The notes under the pieces are model-generated. The model worked only from the letters and a program-made list of their open reading frames with translations. It was not told the DNA's origin and did not search any database. Shown one piece after another: positions 26,467 through 35,789 of a stretch of 64,000 nt of DNA; positions within the stretch are counted from its first letter, which is position 1, and the number at the start of each line of letters is the position of its first letter. The position numbers and the translations under genes were made by a program. This stretch comes from Microbacteriaceae bacterium X2B. Lineage in GTDB: Bacteria > Actinomycetota > Actinomycetes > Actinomycetales > Microbacteriaceae. The stretch spans positions 33,946 through 97,945 of the forward strand of contig SCPB01000005.1 of NCBI GenBank assembly GCA_005502445.1. The letters are read 5' to 3'.

Positions 26467-27294
26467 TCAGCCCTTCACGGCGCCGCTGGTGAGACCCGCC
26501 ACGATCTGCTTCTGGAAGAAGATGTACATGATCAGAGGCGGGATCGTGATGAGCAGGATGTTCGTGAAAAGCAGGTTCCACTGCGTGTTGAACTGGCTCT
26601 GGAAGTTGTAGAGCGTCAGCTGCACGGTCGCGTTCTCGTCGCCCGGCAGGAAGTACAGCGGGTTCTGGAAGTCGTTGAAGACGAAGACCGCCTGCACGAC
26701 GATGACCGTCACGATGACGCTCTTCAGCAGCGGCATGACGACCGTGAAGAACAGGCGGATGGGCCCGGCCCCGTCGATCGTCGCGGCCTCGTCGAGCTCG
26801 CGCGGGATCGTCGCGATGAAGGCGCGGAACAGCAGCACGCAGAACGACAGCCCGTAGGCCACCTCGATGAGGATGAGGCCGGGCAGCGTGCCGAAGAGCT
26901 CGAGGCCCTGCAGCACCCAGATCGTCGGCACGACCGCGGGCGGGATGATGAGGCCGGCGAGCACCATGAAGTTGATGAAGCCGTTCCAGCGGCTCTGCCG
27001 GCGTTGCAGCACCCAGCCGACCATGGCCGAGAAGATGACCATGAGCGTGACCGAGACGACCGTCAGCACGGTGCTGTTGATGAAGGCCGTGATGAGCATG
27101 AAGTCGCGGGCGGCGATGACCTCCGCGAGGTTCTCGAAGAACGCGAACTGCTGTGGCCACGTGAACTCGAGCAGGGATGCCTCGAGCCGGGTCTTCATCG
27201 CCGTCGTGACGATGAAGAGGAAGGGCACGATGAAGACGACGATGGCCGCGATGATGGCGACGATGCCGATGAGGTTCTTGCGGAGCGTGAGCAT
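26467..27294 (-). CDS. CUT1 sugar ABC importer permease (MalG/AraQ type)
   Basis: The 275-residue protein has about six transmembrane helices and the cytoplasmic EAA loop FIATIPRELDEAATIDGAGPIRLFFTVVMPL, given here in two halves: IPRELDEAATIDGAG and LFFTVVMPLL. It ends FFQKQIVAGLTSGAVKG, the canonical CUT1 tail. It partners the permease encoded just upstream (TGATG overlap at 27294). No ATPase gene accompanies the system, as is usual in Gram-positive CUT1 importers that share one MsiK/MsmK ATPase. The ligand is probably rhamnose or a rhamnosyl oligosaccharide. Confidence 0.92.
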   Translation of the reverse strand: MLTLRKNLIGIVAIIAAIVVFIVPFLFIVTTAMKTRLEASLLEFTWPQQFAFFENLAEVIAARDFMLITAFINSTVLTVVSVTLMVIFSAMVGWVLQRRQSRWNGFINFMVLAGLIIPPAVVPTIWVLQGLELFGTLPGLILIEVAYGLSFCVLLFRAFIATIPRELDEAATIDGAGPIRLFFTVVMPLLKSVIVTVIVVQAVFVFNDFQNPLYFLPGDENATVQLTLYNFQSQFNTQWNLLFTNILLITIPPLIMYIFFQKQIVAGLTSGAVKG

Positions 27295-28226
27295 CACTGG
27301 TCGACCTGCTTGCGGTTGAGGGCCCAGAAGAGGGGCACGATGATGGCCGTCACGATCAGGAAGAGCACGACGTTGCCGGCGCTCGAGAGGCCGTAGAAGC
27401 CCGCCTGGTACTGCTTGAAGATGACCGAGGCGATGACGTCGCTCGTGAAGCCGGGGCCGCCGCGGGTCATCGCCCAGATGAGGTCGAACGACCGCAGGCC
27501 GCCGATAAGCGACAGGATGATGACGGTGACGGTGGCGGGGCGCACGAGCGGCAGCGTGATGTGCCAGAAGTTGTTCCAGGCGCTCGCCCCGTCGACCTTG
27601 GCCGCCTCGAAGTACTCCTGCGGGATCGCGACGATGCCCGCGATGTAGATGAGAGCAGCGAGGCCGACGCCCTTCCAGACATCCACGAACGCGACCGAGA
27701 GCAGCGCCCACGCGGGGTCGGTGAGCCACGCAGGCCCCTCGATTCCGACCGAGGCGAGGGCGGTGTTGATGAGCCCGTCGAAGGGGTCCATGAGCACGCG
27801 GAAGGTGATGCCGACGCCGATCGTGCTGACGAGCACGGGGAAGAAGATGACCGACCGCAGGAAGGTGCGCCCGATGATCTGGCCGGTCAGCAGCACCGCG
27901 AGCAGCAGGCCGAGCACGACCTTGAGGCCCGAGGTGACGAAGCCGTAGATGAAGGTGTTCGTGAAGCCCTGGATGAGCATCGGCTCGTCGAAGAACTGCA
28001 GGAAGTTGTCGAAGCCGATGAACTCGACGTCGAAGAGGGTCCAGCGCGTGAGGCTGAAGTAGAAGCTCGCGATCGTCGGGACGATGAACAGCACCATGAA
28101 CAGCACGGCCGCCGGGATGTAGAACCACATCGGGTACTGGCTGTTGCGGCGCTTGGCGCGCTGCGAGGCGCGCTCGCGGGCGGTGGGCGGCGCCGTGCCG
28201 GCGGGCCGCTCAAGAGTGGTTGCCAT
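27294..28226 (-). CDS. CUT1 sugar ABC importer permease (MalF/UgpA type)
   Basis: The 310-residue protein has a cytoplasmic Arg/Lys-rich N-terminus followed by six hydrophobic segments. It shows the EAA motif AIPQEYFEAAKVDGASAWNNF and the downstream ITLPLVRPATVTVII. RGGPGFTSDVIASVIFKQ is typical of the MalF/UgpA group. Start at 28226. It is translated just before its partner permease and after the binding protein, from which a strong hairpin separates it. Confidence 0.92.
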   Translation of the reverse strand: MATTLERPAGTAPPTARERASQRAKRRNSQYPMWFYIPAAVLFMVLFIVPTIASFYFSLTRWTLFDVEFIGFDNFLQFFDEPMLIQGFTNTFIYGFVTSGLKVVLGLLLAVLLTGQIIGRTFLRSVIFFPVLVSTIGVGITFRVLMDPFDGLINTALASVGIEGPAWLTDPAWALLSVAFVDVWKGVGLAALIYIAGIVAIPQEYFEAAKVDGASAWNNFWHITLPLVRPATVTVIILSLIGGLRSFDLIWAMTRGGPGFTSDVIASVIFKQYQAGFYGLSSAGNVVLFLIVTAIIVPLFWALNRKQVDQ

Positions 28227-28264
28227 GATGTCTCCGTCGACAGTGGTGATGGTGGTGGATAGGT

Positions 28265-28299
28265 GCGGGGGCCGGCCCGAAGCCGGGCCGACCCCCCGC
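28265..28299 (-). terminator. Intercistronic hairpin between binding-protein and permease genes
   Basis: GCGGGGG (28265-28271) with CCCCCGC and CGGCCCG (28273-28279) with CGGGCCG (28284-28290) make a long GC-rich stem with a four-base loop and one bulge. It lies after the sugar-binding lipoprotein stop and before the permease start. Without a U-tract it is more likely an mRNA-stabilising or partial-termination element, as at 11829-11863. Confidence 0.6.
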
Positions 28300-28333
28300 G
28301 GTGCTGCTCAGTGTGGCGCGGACGCGCCGGTGA

Positions 28334-29653
28334 CTACCAGCCCTCGATCCCGAGCTGCTGGGCCTGCTTGACGACGTCCTCGTCGTAGAGGGCGGCGGCG
28401 TCAGCGGCGGGGCGGATGCCCGAGCCGACCTCGACCGTGATCTGCTCGAGCGCCGGTCCCTTGATGGGCGACAGGAACTCGAGCGCCGGGGCGGTGCCGC
28501 CCTCGCGCTCGAAGTACGGCAGGAGGTCGGCGGTGGCCGGCGCGATGTCATCCGGGAGCGTGCACCCCTCGACGAAGTACGGGCCGGCGGGAGCGACCGC
28601 CTCGGTCTGCACATCGCAGCCCTCGACCGAGGCGACGAACTCCATGAAGCGCAGTGCGGCCTCGGGGCGCTCGGTGTCGGCGGATGCATAGATGCCAGCG
28701 GAGAGCCACGTGGTGAGCGGGTTCTCGTCGTTGTCGCCGGGCAGGGCGAAGAAGCCGACGTTCTCGGACTCTGCCGGGTACAGCTCGACGATCGTCGGCA
28801 CCGCGAAGGTCAGCATCGGGTAGTGCGCGCCCTCGCCGAGCGCCACCTTGCGCATGCCGTCGTCGAAAGTCGCCGAGGCGAAGTCCTCGTTGAGGTAACC
28901 GGCCTCGTAGACCTCCTGCAGGTGCTCGAAGCCGCGAACGGCGACCGCGTCCTCGGCGTACTTCCGCTCGTTGGCGGTGTACGCCTCGGCCCACTCCGGG
29001 TCCTCGACGAGCACGTTGGCGAAGTCGCCGAGCACGAAGAGCTGCGAGGTCCAGGTGTCGGCGTAGGTCTGGATGACCGGCGCGACATCGGTGGCGGCGA
29101 TCGCCTCGTTGTTCTCCATGAACTCGTCCCACGTGGTGGGCACCTCGAGCCCGAGCTCGTCGTAGACGGCCGTGTTGTAGAGCACGCCGCCGCCCATCGC
29201 GGTGCCGGCCGGCACGCCGTAGACCCCGTTGTCGGTGCTGACGCCGGCGAGGAAGGTCTCGTTGATGTCGGCGACGAACGCCTCGTCGGCGATGTTGAGC
29301 AGTGTCTGGTCGGGGTTGAGCGCCTGCAGCAGCGCGCCCGAGTTGTAGAAGAACAGGTCGTTCATCTCGCCGGTCGCGAGACGGGTCTTGACGATGTTGT
29401 CGCCCTCGGCACCGCCCGGACGAGTTTCTACGTCGATCGTGACATCCTCGTTCTGCGCCTCGAAGGCGCTGATGAGCGCCTCGACGGTGCGGATGGTGAC
29501 GTCGGTGTCGTCGATGAGGATCGAGAGCTCGACGGGGCCGCCGTCGGCGGATCCGCCGCCATCGCCGGCAGCGCAGCCGGCGAGGGTGAGCGTGAGCGCG
29601 GCACCGCTGGCGGCCATTGCCAGCAGGATGCGACGCGGGGAGCGTGCGGTCAT
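28334..29653 (-). CDS. CUT1 sugar ABC importer, substrate-binding lipoprotein
   Basis: The 439-residue extracellular lipoprotein has MTARSPRRILLAM as a basic n-region, a hydrophobic core and the lipobox LAGC (Cys27). The mature protein shows the family pattern: IRTVEALISAFEAQNEDVTIDVE, LATGEMNDLFFYNSGALLQAL and GVPAGTAMGGGVLYN. The ATG at 29653 follows GGAGG. First gene of the importer operon; a LacI-type operator sits in its promoter (29703-29716). It probably captures rhamnose or rhamnose-containing glycosides released from plant material. Confidence 0.91.
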   Translation of the reverse strand: MTARSPRRILLAMAASGAALTLTLAGCAAGDGGGSADGGPVELSILIDDTDVTIRTVEALISAFEAQNEDVTIDVETRPGGAEGDNIVKTRLATGEMNDLFFYNSGALLQALNPDQTLLNIADEAFVADINETFLAGVSTDNGVYGVPAGTAMGGGVLYNTAVYDELGLEVPTTWDEFMENNEAIAATDVAPVIQTYADTWTSQLFVLGDFANVLVEDPEWAEAYTANERKYAEDAVAVRGFEHLQEVYEAGYLNEDFASATFDDGMRKVALGEGAHYPMLTFAVPTIVELYPAESENVGFFALPGDNDENPLTTWLSAGIYASADTERPEAALRFMEFVASVEGCDVQTEAVAPAGPYFVEGCTLPDDIAPATADLLPYFEREGGTAPALEFLSPIKGPALEQITVEVGSGIRPAADAAALYDEDVVKQAQQLGIEGW

Positions 29654-29702
29654 CTTCTTTACCTCCACGTAAAGACGGAATGCTTGGTGTGGGTAGCGAC
29701 TA

Positions 29703-29716
29703 TTGAAACGGTTCAA
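29703..29716. promoter_or_regulatory. LacI-type operator upstream of the sugar importer operon
   Basis: TTGAAACGGTTCAA is a near-perfect palindrome about 50 bases upstream of the binding-protein ATG. It matches the operator at 25357 in half-site sequence (TGAA...TTCA around a central CG). Together with the site at 29835 it puts the importer and the rhamnosidase under the same repressor. Confidence 0.82.
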
Positions 29717-29834
29717 CAGTGAGGCATACTGTACGCGGGACGATGGAACGTGTCAATCGGCCATACGGCATGGGAGAATTCGAGACCTTTTCGTGACGGA
29801 TCTCGGCAGTGCCTCCCGCCGAGGCTCGCAGATT

Positions 29835-29846
29835 TGAAACGTTTTA
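29835..29846. promoter_or_regulatory. LacI-type operator upstream of the rhamnosidase gene
   Basis: TGAAACGTTTTA keeps one perfect half-site (TGAAACG) and a degenerate second half. It lies 38 bases before the GTG of the GH78 gene, where a repressor would block transcription. The TTTAGATAC segment around it could also serve as the -10 region. Confidence 0.7.
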
Positions 29847-29883
29847 GATACAGTGGCGGCGCAATGACGCCGAAAGGATCCCC

Positions 29884-32559
29884 GTGACCGACATCCCCGC
29901 CCTCGACCGAACCGACGCCGACGCTCGAGTGGGCGCGGTGACCACGCAGCACCCTGCCGGTCTCCTCGGCGTACCCCGAGGCGGGCTCCGACTGACCTGG
30001 CGCGCGCAGGCAGGCACTGCGACGCGTCAACGGGCGTCGCAGATCCGGCATCGCGACGGCGCCGCGGACTGGACCGAGTCGCCCGCGACGGCCGGTGAGC
30101 AGTCGATCGGCGTTCTCGCACCCGGCGGCGACCTCCCGCCCGGTGGGATCCGCGCCTACAGCGTGCGCATCGCCACCGAGGCTGGCTGGAGCGGTTGGAG
30201 CGAGCCGCTCATCGTCGAGGCGGCGGCCGATCGGCTCGAGGCGGCGGTCATCACCGCGCCTGCTCCCACCGAGGGTCCCTCGCCGTACCTGCGCCGCGCG
30301 ATTGAGCTGCGCGCCGCCCCCGCGCGGGCGCGACTGCGAGTCAGCTCGCTCGGCCTCCACGAGTTCCGCATCAACGGCGAGAAGGTCGGCGACGAGCACC
30401 TCGCCCCGGGATGGACGGCCTACCAGGAGCGCGTCGTCGTCGCGACGCACGACGTCACCGCTCAGCTCGTCGCGGGCGAGAACGCCATCGGTGCGACGCT
30501 CGCCGACGGCTGGTATCGCGGTCGCCTCGCCTGGAAGGGCAAGCGCGAGCACTACGGCTCTCGACTCGGGCTCATCGCGCAGCTCGAGGTGGAGTACGAG
30601 GACGGCACCTCGGAGACGTTCGCCACCGACGACTCGTGGCGGGCATCCACGGGGTCGATCCTGATGAGCAGCATCTACGACGGCAGCGACATCGACCTGC
30701 GCCTCGAGCCCCACGGGTGGAACCGCCCGGGTTTCGAGGATGCCGCGTGGTCGCCCGTGGAGGTGCTGGACGTCGATCGCACGGTCTTCGAGCCCCGCAT
30801 CGCGCCGCCCGTACGGACGGTCGCGGAGTTCCCGGGCGAGCTCGTCGACCGCGGAGGCCGCACGCGCATCGACCTCTCGCAGAACATCTCGGGGTGGGTG
30901 CGCCTGCGCGTGCGCGGCGCGGCCGGCGACACCGTCACGATCCGGCACGCCGAGGTGCTCGAGGCCGACGGCGGGCTGCACACCGCTGCCCTGCGCTCGG
31001 CGCGCGCTACCGACACCTACGTGCTCGACCGCGACGGCGAGCACCTGCTCGAACCGGCCTTCACCTTCCACGGCTTCCAGTTCGCCGAGGTCGACGGTGC
31101 CGAGGTGCTCGAGGCCACGGGCATCGCGATCAGCTCCGACACCACCGTTCGGAGCACCTTCTCGAGCAGCCACCCGGCGCTGAATCGTCTGCACGAGAAC
31201 GTGGTCTGGTCGCAGCGCGACAACTTCGTCTCGGTGCCCACCGACTGCCCGCAGCGCGACGAACGCCTCGGCTGGACGGGCGACGCGCAGGCGTTCAGCC
31301 CGACCGCGAACACGCTCTTCGACAGCGAGTCGTTCTGGCGATCGTGGCTCGTCGACCTCGAGATCGACCAGCCCGCGAGCGGCGCGGTCGCCGCCGTCGT
31401 GCCGAACATCATCGTCGACACCGACTTCGACCCGACGGGGCAGGCCTCGATCATGGGTCGTGCCGGCTGGGCAGACGCCGCGACGATCGTGCCGTGGTCG
31501 ACCTACGAGTCGTACGGCAGCACGGAGGTGCTCGAGCAGCAGCTCACGAGCATGCGCCGCTGGGTCGCGCACCTCGAGAAGCGCGCCGTCGGCGCGGGTG
31601 GCGAGCTGCTGCCCACCGAGTTCCAGTTCGGCGACTGGCTCGACCCCGACGCGCCCGGCGACAAGCCGCACGTCGCGAAGACCGACAGCGACTACGTCGC
31701 CAACGCCTTCTACTCGTGGAGCGCGCGGCTGCTCGCCCGCGCCGAGCGCCTCGTCGGCGACGCCGTGCGCGCCGAGGCGGCCGAGGCGCTCGCCGATCGT
31801 GTCGCGGCCGCGACGTGGGCACGGTGGAGCGACCACGCCGCTTCGACCCAGACGGGCTGCGCGCTCGCGATCGAGCTCGCGATCGCGCCCGTCGAGTTGC
31901 GCACCGAGCTCGGCGAGCGGCTCGCAGGCCTCGTGCGCGAGGATCGCGGCCGAATCTCCACCGGATTCCTCGGTACGCCGTACGTGCTGCCCGCGCTCAC
32001 GCGGACGGGCCACCTCGACGAGGCGTTCCTGATGCTCCTGCGCCGCGAGGCCCCGTCGTGGCTGTACGAGGTGGACCGCGGCGCGACGACGATCTGGGAG
32101 CGCTGGGACGCGATCCTGCCGGACGGCTCGATCAACCCCGGCGACATGGAGCAGGGCGACACCATGATCTCGTTCAATCACTACGCCTACGGCGCAGTCA
32201 TCGACTGGGTCTACCGCACGGTCGCGGGCATCGCGCCGGACGCCGAGCGGCCCGGATACCGGCTCATCCGCGTCGCCCCTCGCCCCGCCGTCGGCCTCGA
32301 CCGCGTTTCGGCGACCGTCGAGAGCGCGCTCGGCGCGGTAGGGATCGACTGGCGTCTCGAGGGCGAGGCGCTCGAGATCGCGCTGACGATTCCGTTCGGC
32401 GCCGAGGCCCTGCTCGACCTGCCGACGACGGCCGACTCGCGGATCGAGGTGGACGGCCGAGCGGTCGAGAACGGCGCGACGCTCACGGCGGGTGCACACC
32501 GCATCCGCCTGACCACGCCCGCAATCGCTGACCCGGCAGCCGCGACGGGTCGTGGCTGA
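29884..32559 (+). CDS. GH78 alpha-L-rhamnosidase
   Basis: Hydrolyses terminal alpha-L-rhamnosides. The 891-residue protein has an N-terminal beta-sandwich region, then the bacterial rhamnosidase domain with SPYLRRAIELRAAPARARL and LADGWYRGRLAW. The (alpha/alpha)6 barrel carries the GH78 motif VPTDCPQRDERLGWTGDAQ near residues 450-465, which holds the general acid region, and TTIWERWDAILPDG near 735. No signal peptide is present, so it acts on imported rhamnosides in the cytoplasm. Start GTG at 29884 follows AAAGGA. Its gene is coupled to the nucleotidyltransferase-like gene downstream. Confidence 0.94.
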   Translation: MTDIPALDRTDADARVGAVTTQHPAGLLGVPRGGLRLTWRAQAGTATRQRASQIRHRDGAADWTESPATAGEQSIGVLAPGGDLPPGGIRAYSVRIATEAGWSGWSEPLIVEAAADRLEAAVITAPAPTEGPSPYLRRAIELRAAPARARLRVSSLGLHEFRINGEKVGDEHLAPGWTAYQERVVVATHDVTAQLVAGENAIGATLADGWYRGRLAWKGKREHYGSRLGLIAQLEVEYEDGTSETFATDDSWRASTGSILMSSIYDGSDIDLRLEPHGWNRPGFEDAAWSPVEVLDVDRTVFEPRIAPPVRTVAEFPGELVDRGGRTRIDLSQNISGWVRLRVRGAAGDTVTIRHAEVLEADGGLHTAALRSARATDTYVLDRDGEHLLEPAFTFHGFQFAEVDGAEVLEATGIAISSDTTVRSTFSSSHPALNRLHENVVWSQRDNFVSVPTDCPQRDERLGWTGDAQAFSPTANTLFDSESFWRSWLVDLEIDQPASGAVAAVVPNIIVDTDFDPTGQASIMGRAGWADAATIVPWSTYESYGSTEVLEQQLTSMRRWVAHLEKRAVGAGGELLPTEFQFGDWLDPDAPGDKPHVAKTDSDYVANAFYSWSARLLARAERLVGDAVRAEAAEALADRVAAATWARWSDHAASTQTGCALAIELAIAPVELRTELGERLAGLVREDRGRISTGFLGTPYVLPALTRTGHLDEAFLMLLRREAPSWLYEVDRGATTIWERWDAILPDGSINPGDMEQGDTMISFNHYAYGAVIDWVYRTVAGIAPDAERPGYRLIRVAPRPAVGLDRVSATVESALGAVGIDWRLEGEALEIALTIPFGAEALLDLPTTADSRIEVDGRAVENGATLTAGAHRIRLTTPAIADPAAATGRG

Positions 32560-33334
32560 GCATCACGAGCGGGCGATCGCAGGATTCGTCGCAGCGGCGA
32601 CCCCGCGCGACGTGCGCGGGGTCATCGTCGTCGGCTCGGTCGCGCGCGGCACCGAGCGGCCCGACTCCGACGTCGACCTGTATGAGGTCGTCGACGACGC
32701 GGCCTTCGAGGCAGCCCTCGCGACGGGATCGCTCGCGCGGGTCGAGACCGAGCACGCCGACTGGCCCGGCGGGTACCTCGACATCAAGCTCGTGTCGCCG
32801 ACGCTGCTGGCGCGCGCCGCGGCCGATGCCGACGACCCGACCCGGGCATCCTTCCTCGACGCTCGCGTCGTGCTCGACCGGGACGGCGGCCTCGGCGAGA
32901 GGATCGCCGCGATCACCGCGCCGCCTGATGAGCACTTCGCCGCCCTCATAGCCTCGTTCAGCGCGCAGTTCACCCTGCACGCCGACTACTTCCTCGTGCA
33001 CGGGCGGCACCACGGCGACCCGTTGCTCGCCGCCAACGCCGCCGTGCATGCGGGCTTCGCGGCCGGGCGCATGGCGCTCGCGGCCGAGAGGGTGCTCTTC
33101 CGTGGGCCGAAGTACCTCGCCGAGCAGCTGGGCGACGCGGGTCGCGGCGAACTGGCCGCCGCGATCGCCGCGCTCGTCGATGAACGCTCCGCCGACGCTG
33201 TCGAGCAGGTGCGGGCTCTCGTGCCCGGGCTCGCCGAGCGCGCCGGCTCGATCGGTGACGACGACCTCGCGCTCTTCATCGCCGACAACGAGTGGGCGTG
33301 GTTCACCCGGCAGCCGCCGCCGGAGCACCGATGA
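32552..33334 (+). CDS. Nucleotidyltransferase-fold protein of unknown role
   Basis: The 260-residue protein has the minimal nucleotidyltransferase motif VIVVGSVARGTERPDSDVDLYEVV near residues 24-47: Gly-Ser followed by an Asp-x-Asp pair that binds metal. A helical C-terminal half with ADYFLVHGRHHGDPLLAANAA follows. Such proteins are found beside glycosidase genes and may modify a small molecule, but no reaction is established. The GTG at 32552 overlaps the end of the rhamnosidase gene by eight bases, so it belongs to the rhamnose regulon. Its substrate is unknown. Confidence 0.8.
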   Translation: MAEHHERAIAGFVAAATPRDVRGVIVVGSVARGTERPDSDVDLYEVVDDAAFEAALATGSLARVETEHADWPGGYLDIKLVSPTLLARAAADADDPTRASFLDARVVLDRDGGLGERIAAITAPPDEHFAALIASFSAQFTLHADYFLVHGRHHGDPLLAANAAVHAGFAAGRMALAAERVLFRGPKYLAEQLGDAGRGELAAAIAALVDERSADAVEQVRALVPGLAERAGSIGDDDLALFIADNEWAWFTRQPPPEHR

Positions 33335-33417
33335 GCGGCGCGACCGCGGATCGGCTCACGATCGGCGTGCACCTGGCTGCGTGAGCTCACCAGCGGTTCG
33401 AGGCGGGCGGAGCCGCG

Positions 33418-34629
33418 TCATCTTCTGGGGAGGACCGGGAAGATCGCGACCGCGAGAAGGCAGCTGATCACGGCGACGATCGCGAGGGGAAGCATCGTCA
33501 GCGAGCCCCCGAGGCCGACGAGCGGGGCCGCGAGCGCTCCGGCCGCGAACCGCGCGACTCCGAGGATCGACGACGCCGTGCCCGCGAACTCGGAGTACTG
33601 CCGCAGAGCCAGAGAGGTCGATGGCGGGCTCACGATCGCGGCACCGGCGGCGATGGCGAGGAACGCGAGCACTGTCGCCGCGAGCGGAAGCGCGGCGAGA
33701 GCGACGAGGAGCAGCCCGATCGCTCCTGCGGTGATCACGACGACACCGAGGGCGAAGACGCGACGCTCCGACCACGACTCGGACAACCTTCCCGCGATGA
33801 AGCCGAAGACGGCGAAGCCCGCCGCGTTGAGGCCGAACACCAGCGAGAACGCTCCGGGAGTGAGGGCGTAGATCTCTTGCAGTACGAACGCCGCACCCGC
33901 GAGGTAGGCGAAGTAGGCCGCCGCGGTCAGGGAGCTCACGAGCGTCGCCACCACGAAGAGTCGATCGCGGACGAGCACGCCGAGATGCGCCGCCGTCGCG
34001 GCGAACCCCCCGCGCACCCGGTGCGTTGGGGGCAGGGTCTCGCGGTAACCGACGAGGACGAGAACGAGGACGACCGCCCCGACCGCGGCGAGCACGACGA
34101 AGAAGCCGCGCCAGTCGAAGAGCTCGGCGAGTTGACCGCCGAGCACCGGCGCGACGATCGCCGCCAGGCCCGAGAGCACCACGATGCGGCTGTAGTGCCG
34201 GGTGAGTCGGACGCCCTCGTAGACGTCGCGACCGCCGGCGTTCGCGATGACCAGCCCGACGGCGCCCGCCAAGCCCTGGATCAGCCGCAGCAGAACGAGC
34301 GCGACGATCGACGTGCTGAGAGCGCACAGCACCGACGTCACGATGAACGCGCTGACGCCGATGATGAGCAGCAGGCGGCGACCGTGCCGATCGGAGAGCG
34401 GGCCGGCCACCACCTGCCCGAATGCGAGACCGAGCAGGCAGGCGGTCATCGTGAGCTGCGCGCCCGAGGCGGTCGTGCCGAGGTCATCGGTGAGAGCCGG
34501 CAGCACCGGCAGGTAGAGATCCATCGAGATGGGCCCGAACACCGTGAGCACGGCCAGGATGAACCCGATGAGCCGGCCGGCGTCGGCCACACGACGGTCC
34601 GCCGACGCCTCGGCGAGCACTCGAGTCAC
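33418..34629 (-). CDS. MFS drug-efflux-type transporter (Bcr/CflA-like)
   Basis: The 403-residue membrane protein has twelve predicted hydrophobic helices. FGPISMDLYLPVLPALTDDL is the hallmark first helix of the Bcr/CflA group, GPLSDRHGRRLLLIIG is MFS motif A, and LIQGLAGAVGLVIANA is a motif-C-like region. It should export small molecules by proton antiport. The GTG at 34629 overlaps the alcohol dehydrogenase stop, so the two genes are coupled and likely deal with the same compound. It ends convergently with the nucleotidyltransferase gene. Confidence 0.88.
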   Translation of the reverse strand: MTRVLAEASADRRVADAGRLIGFILAVLTVFGPISMDLYLPVLPALTDDLGTTASGAQLTMTACLLGLAFGQVVAGPLSDRHGRRLLLIIGVSAFIVTSVLCALSTSIVALVLLRLIQGLAGAVGLVIANAGGRDVYEGVRLTRHYSRIVVLSGLAAIVAPVLGGQLAELFDWRGFFVVLAAVGAVVLVLVLVGYRETLPPTHRVRGGFAATAAHLGVLVRDRLFVVATLVSSLTAAAYFAYLAGAAFVLQEIYALTPGAFSLVFGLNAAGFAVFGFIAGRLSESWSERRVFALGVVVITAGAIGLLLVALAALPLAATVLAFLAIAAGAAIVSPPSTSLALRQYSEFAGTASSILGVARFAAGALAAPLVGLGGSLTMLPLAIVAVISCLLAVAIFPVLPRR

Positions 34630-35651
34630 GGCAGCTCCAGCAGGACTTTGATGGCGTGTCGCTCGTCCATGGCCCGGTAGCCGTCCGCGGCCTCCGCGAG
34701 CGGGAGCGCGAGATCGAACACCCGGCCCGGCTGGATGCGCCCGCTCCAGATGCGGTCGATGAGGTCGGGCAGGAAGCGACGCACGGGCGCCGGCCCGCCG
34801 TGGACGTGCACGTGCGAGAAGAACAGGTCCATCGCGTCGAGCGAGACGCCATGGGGAACGCCGACGAAGCTCATGTGACCTGCGGGGCGCGTGGCGTGCA
34901 GCGCCTGCGCCATCGACTCGGCGGTGCCGACCGCCTCGATGACGGAGTCGGCGCCGAGACCGCCCGCCATGCGCTTGATGGCGGCGACGCCATCGGGTCC
35001 GCGCTCGGCGACGATGTCGGTCGCGCCGAACTCGAGCGCGAGCTCCTGGCGCTCGCGATGGCGACTCATCGCGATGATGCGCTCGGCGCCGAGCTCGCGT
35101 GCGGCGAGCACTGCGAGCAGGCCGACGGCACCGTCCCCGACGACGGCGACGGTCGACCCGGGGCCGACCTCGGCCGCCACCGCGCCGAACCAGCCGGTGC
35201 CGAGCACGTCGGATGCGGCGAGCAGGTGCGGGACGAGCGAGGGGTCGGGAACGCCCGGCGTCGCGACGAGCGTTCCGTCGGCGAGCGGCACGCGCATCCA
35301 CTCGGCCTGGGCACCACCCGGCGCGGCCGGCTCGCGGTGCAGGCACGCGGTCTGGTAGCCGGCCTGGCAGACGACGCACGTGTTGTCGGAGGCGAAGAAG
35401 CTCCCGACCACGAAGTCGCCCACCGACAGCGTGCGCACGGCCGAGCCGATCTGCTCGACGATGCCGACGTACTCGTGACCCATTGGCGTCGGGCCGCTCT
35501 GCTTCTCGATGCCGCGGTAGGGCCAGAGGTCGGAGCCGCAGATGCAGCTCGCGACGAGTCGGATGACCGCGTCGGTCTCCAGCTGGATGACGGGCTCGGC
35601 CCGCTCCTCGACCCGCACATCCCCCGGTCCGTGCATGACGACTCCGCGCAC
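34626..35651 (-). CDS. Zinc-dependent alcohol dehydrogenase family protein
   Basis: The 341-residue medium-chain dehydrogenase has the catalytic zinc Cys in ASCICGSDLWPYRG, GHEYVGIVEQIG with the zinc His, a structural-zinc region of reduced type (SDNTCVVCQAGYQTAC), and the nucleotide fold STVAVVGDGAVGLLAVLAA. The GTG at 35651 is preceded by GAGG; an ATG lies five codons later. It is transcribed divergently from an XRE regulator and coupled to an MFS exporter. This suggests a regulated reduction or oxidation and export of an aldehyde, quinone or alcohol. Confidence 0.88.
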   Translation of the reverse strand: MRGVVMHGPGDVRVEERAEPVIQLETDAVIRLVASCICGSDLWPYRGIEKQSGPTPMGHEYVGIVEQIGSAVRTLSVGDFVVGSFFASDNTCVVCQAGYQTACLHREPAAPGGAQAEWMRVPLADGTLVATPGVPDPSLVPHLLAASDVLGTGWFGAVAAEVGPGSTVAVVGDGAVGLLAVLAARELGAERIIAMSRHRERQELALEFGATDIVAERGPDGVAAIKRMAGGLGADSVIEAVGTAESMAQALHATRPAGHMSFVGVPHGVSLDAMDLFFSHVHVHGGPAPVRRFLPDLIDRIWSGRIQPGRVFDLALPLAEAADGYRAMDERHAIKVLLELP

Positions 35652-35789
35652 GCGGCACCACCTCTTCCTCGATCGACAGCATTCGTTCGAGGTCGATTGC
35701 ACCGCACGACCGGGGCGTGAACCAGTCTCTGCCGAAGCGTGCACCGGCAGGGCATCCCTCCGGCCCGTCGGCGGCCGTAGCCTGGTGGC

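Noticed and set aside
29713..32499. Very long open frame antisense to the rhamnosidase gene
   Set aside because: It is rich in Arg, Ala and Val with no family motif and mirrors the codon bias of the GH78 gene; a typical high-GC shadow.
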